Assembly: GCA_035565335.1 (NCBI GenBank)
Contig: DATMSO010000101.1
Coordinates: forward strand, 1-14,476
DNA length: 14,476 nt
Source: Methylovorus sp035565335
GTDB lineage: Bacteria > Pseudomonadota > Gammaproteobacteria > Burkholderiales > Methylophilaceae
Reading direction: 5' to 3'
Of this stretch, positions 13,828-14,476 are shown one piece after another. Below the pieces are notes generated by a model. That model saw nothing but the letters and a program-made list of their open reading frames with translations. It did no database searches and had not been told where the DNA came from. Both the position numbers and the translations under genes were made by a program. Position 1 is the stretch's first letter, and each line of letters begins with the position of its first letter.

Positions 13828-14126
13828 TGACCTTCTTTCAACGTCGCGATCGCGCTCTATCCTTCCTCTGGATAAGCTTCCCGTCCCGCCCATCGTTTTT
13901 CTATCAGCACCAAGCTAAATTGCTGAATAGCACCTTCAAATGCACCACCCGACACTACCAACAAAAACCAAAGCATTCCAACAGCAAACAGCTAAGGAAA
14001 TCAGGTAATCTTACAATCGGATTTGCTCTTAAAACTGCTACGTCGGTTGGTGACAGCTCAATCTGACCCATCACTCAAATGAGATGCTTAACAGTGGCCC
14101 TTAAATGGTTAACAAGGATAAATTAA
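13828..14126. other. Gene-free AT-rich spacer after the isc operon
   Basis: I find no credible gene here. A 79-codon frame starts inside the terminator (13827) without a ribosome site and has an improbable composition. No further strong hairpin is seen. CTTAAATGGTTAAC near 14101-14114, just before the next gene, loosely recalls the right end of an integron attC, but no matching left arm is visible upstream. Confidence 0.5.
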
Positions 14127-14450
14127 ATGTACGAATCAATCACAACTAAAAAACTGTCTACTGGCTCCACTTTCAAAATTATCGCTATCGGTACACTTTG
14201 TTCTATGATACCAATAAGCATATTTATGGGGGTTTTCGCCCTTTTCGGAGCAAATACTGTTTCATGGAATGGCAAACCAATTACAGGTCTTACGGGGTTG
14301 GCAGCCTCCCCCTTTATCGGTTTGTTCATATCATTAGTTTTTACAGGTATCTTGGGTACTTTAGTCGCTTTCGGCCTTTGGATTTTTTCAAAATTCAGCA
14401 CTATTGAAATAGAGCTGAAAGATGTTGTTCATGATAGCGAAAAAACCTAA
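14127..14450 (+). CDS. Small two-helix membrane protein, possible integron cassette gene
   Basis: This 107-residue protein of unknown function has a short polar start (MYESITTKKLSTGSTFK), a hydrophobic segment at about 17-42 (IIAIGTLCSMIPISIFMGVF) and a loop with SWNGKPITGLTGLAASP (46-62). A second hydrophobic segment follows at about 63-90 (FIGLFISLVFTGILGTLVAF), then a charged tail (IEIELKDVVHDSEKT). It is presumably an inner-membrane protein. AGGA about eight bases before the ATG supports the start. The gene is much richer in A/T than the isc genes. Similar small MYxSIT..KLST proteins are, to my recollection, common in integron cassettes of gammaproteobacteria, and an attC-like sequence overlaps its stop. 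Function should not be inferred. Confidence 0.75.
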   Translation: MYESITTKKLSTGSTFKIIAIGTLCSMIPISIFMGVFALFGANTVSWNGKPITGLTGLAASPFIGLFISLVFTGILGTLVAFGLWIFSKFSTIEIELKDVVHDSEKT

Positions 14451-14476
14451 TCCATCATTCAAGCGGGCTATAGTCA
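14445..14476. repeat. Possible left end of an attC site, cut by the window edge
   Basis: ACCTAATCCATCATTCAAG (14445-14463) matches 14 of 19 positions of the left end of the aadA-type attC, GCCTAACAATTCATTCAAG, including nine in a row (TCATTCAAG). The stop codon of the preceding gene lies inside it, as is usual for cassettes. The complementary right arm would lie beyond the window, so the site cannot be confirmed. Confidence 0.35.

Noticed and set aside
13827..14066. 79-codon rightward frame after fdx as a gene or iscX
   Set aside because: It starts inside the terminator stem, has no ribosome site, and its sequence resembles neither IscX nor any protein I recognise.
14085..14126. CTTAAATGGTTAAC as a complete attC or attI site before the last gene
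   Set aside because: GTTAACA breaks the GTTRRRY pattern and no complementary left arm is visible within about 150 bases upstream.

Overview
The window is proteobacterial chromosome, most likely a betaproteobacterium close to the methylotrophic Methylophilaceae (Methylobacillus/Methylovorus type). This is an inference from three features: an EpsA-type LuxR regulator coupled to an undecaprenyl-phosphate glucose phosphotransferase, a PEP-CTERM surface protein, and the block suhB / trmJ-cysE-iscR-isc. No rRNA or tRNA genes, CRISPR array or insertion sequence is visible.

Left part (1-4695), extracellular polysaccharide and surface protein. After about 570 bases without a recognisable gene come epsA and, overlapping it by ATGA, a membrane sugar-phosphate transferase that would start repeat-unit synthesis on undecaprenyl phosphate. 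Then follows a capsular-synthesis-type glycosyltransferase. A strong bidirectional terminator separates these from a leftward PEP-CTERM gene. A 16-bp imperfect palindrome (TAGTYC-N4-GRACTA) occurs twice, upstream of epsA and upstream of the PEP-CTERM gene. In both places it abuts a leftward -35-like hexamer, as expected for an activator site of the LuxR type. I propose it as the EpsA operator.

Middle part (4696-7145). suhB (leftward) and trmJ (rightward) diverge from an 85-base gap holding a perfect TTGTGTAG-AAA-CTACACAA palindrome. cysE follows trmJ closely and supplies O-acetylserine for cysteine, the sulfur donor used by the next operon.

Right part (7134-13827), a complete housekeeping Fe-S assembly operon: iscR, a second NifS-like cysteine desulfurase, iscS, iscU, iscA, hscB, hscA, fdx. 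It begins at a promoter whose -35 lies inside an IscR type-1-like site overlapping the cysE stop codon, and it ends in a near-ideal 11-bp terminator. Two intercistronic hairpins (iscS/iscU and iscA/hscB) divide the transcript into three modules. IscR senses cluster supply, the desulfurases deliver sulfur, IscU is the scaffold, HscB/HscA release the cluster through the LPPVK motif of IscU, IscA is a carrier and Fdx supplies electrons. iscX is not present.

Right edge (13828-14476). An AT-rich spacer leads to a small two-helix membrane protein gene of clearly different composition. Its stop codon runs into a sequence like the left end of an integron attC site, so it may be a mobile gene cassette.
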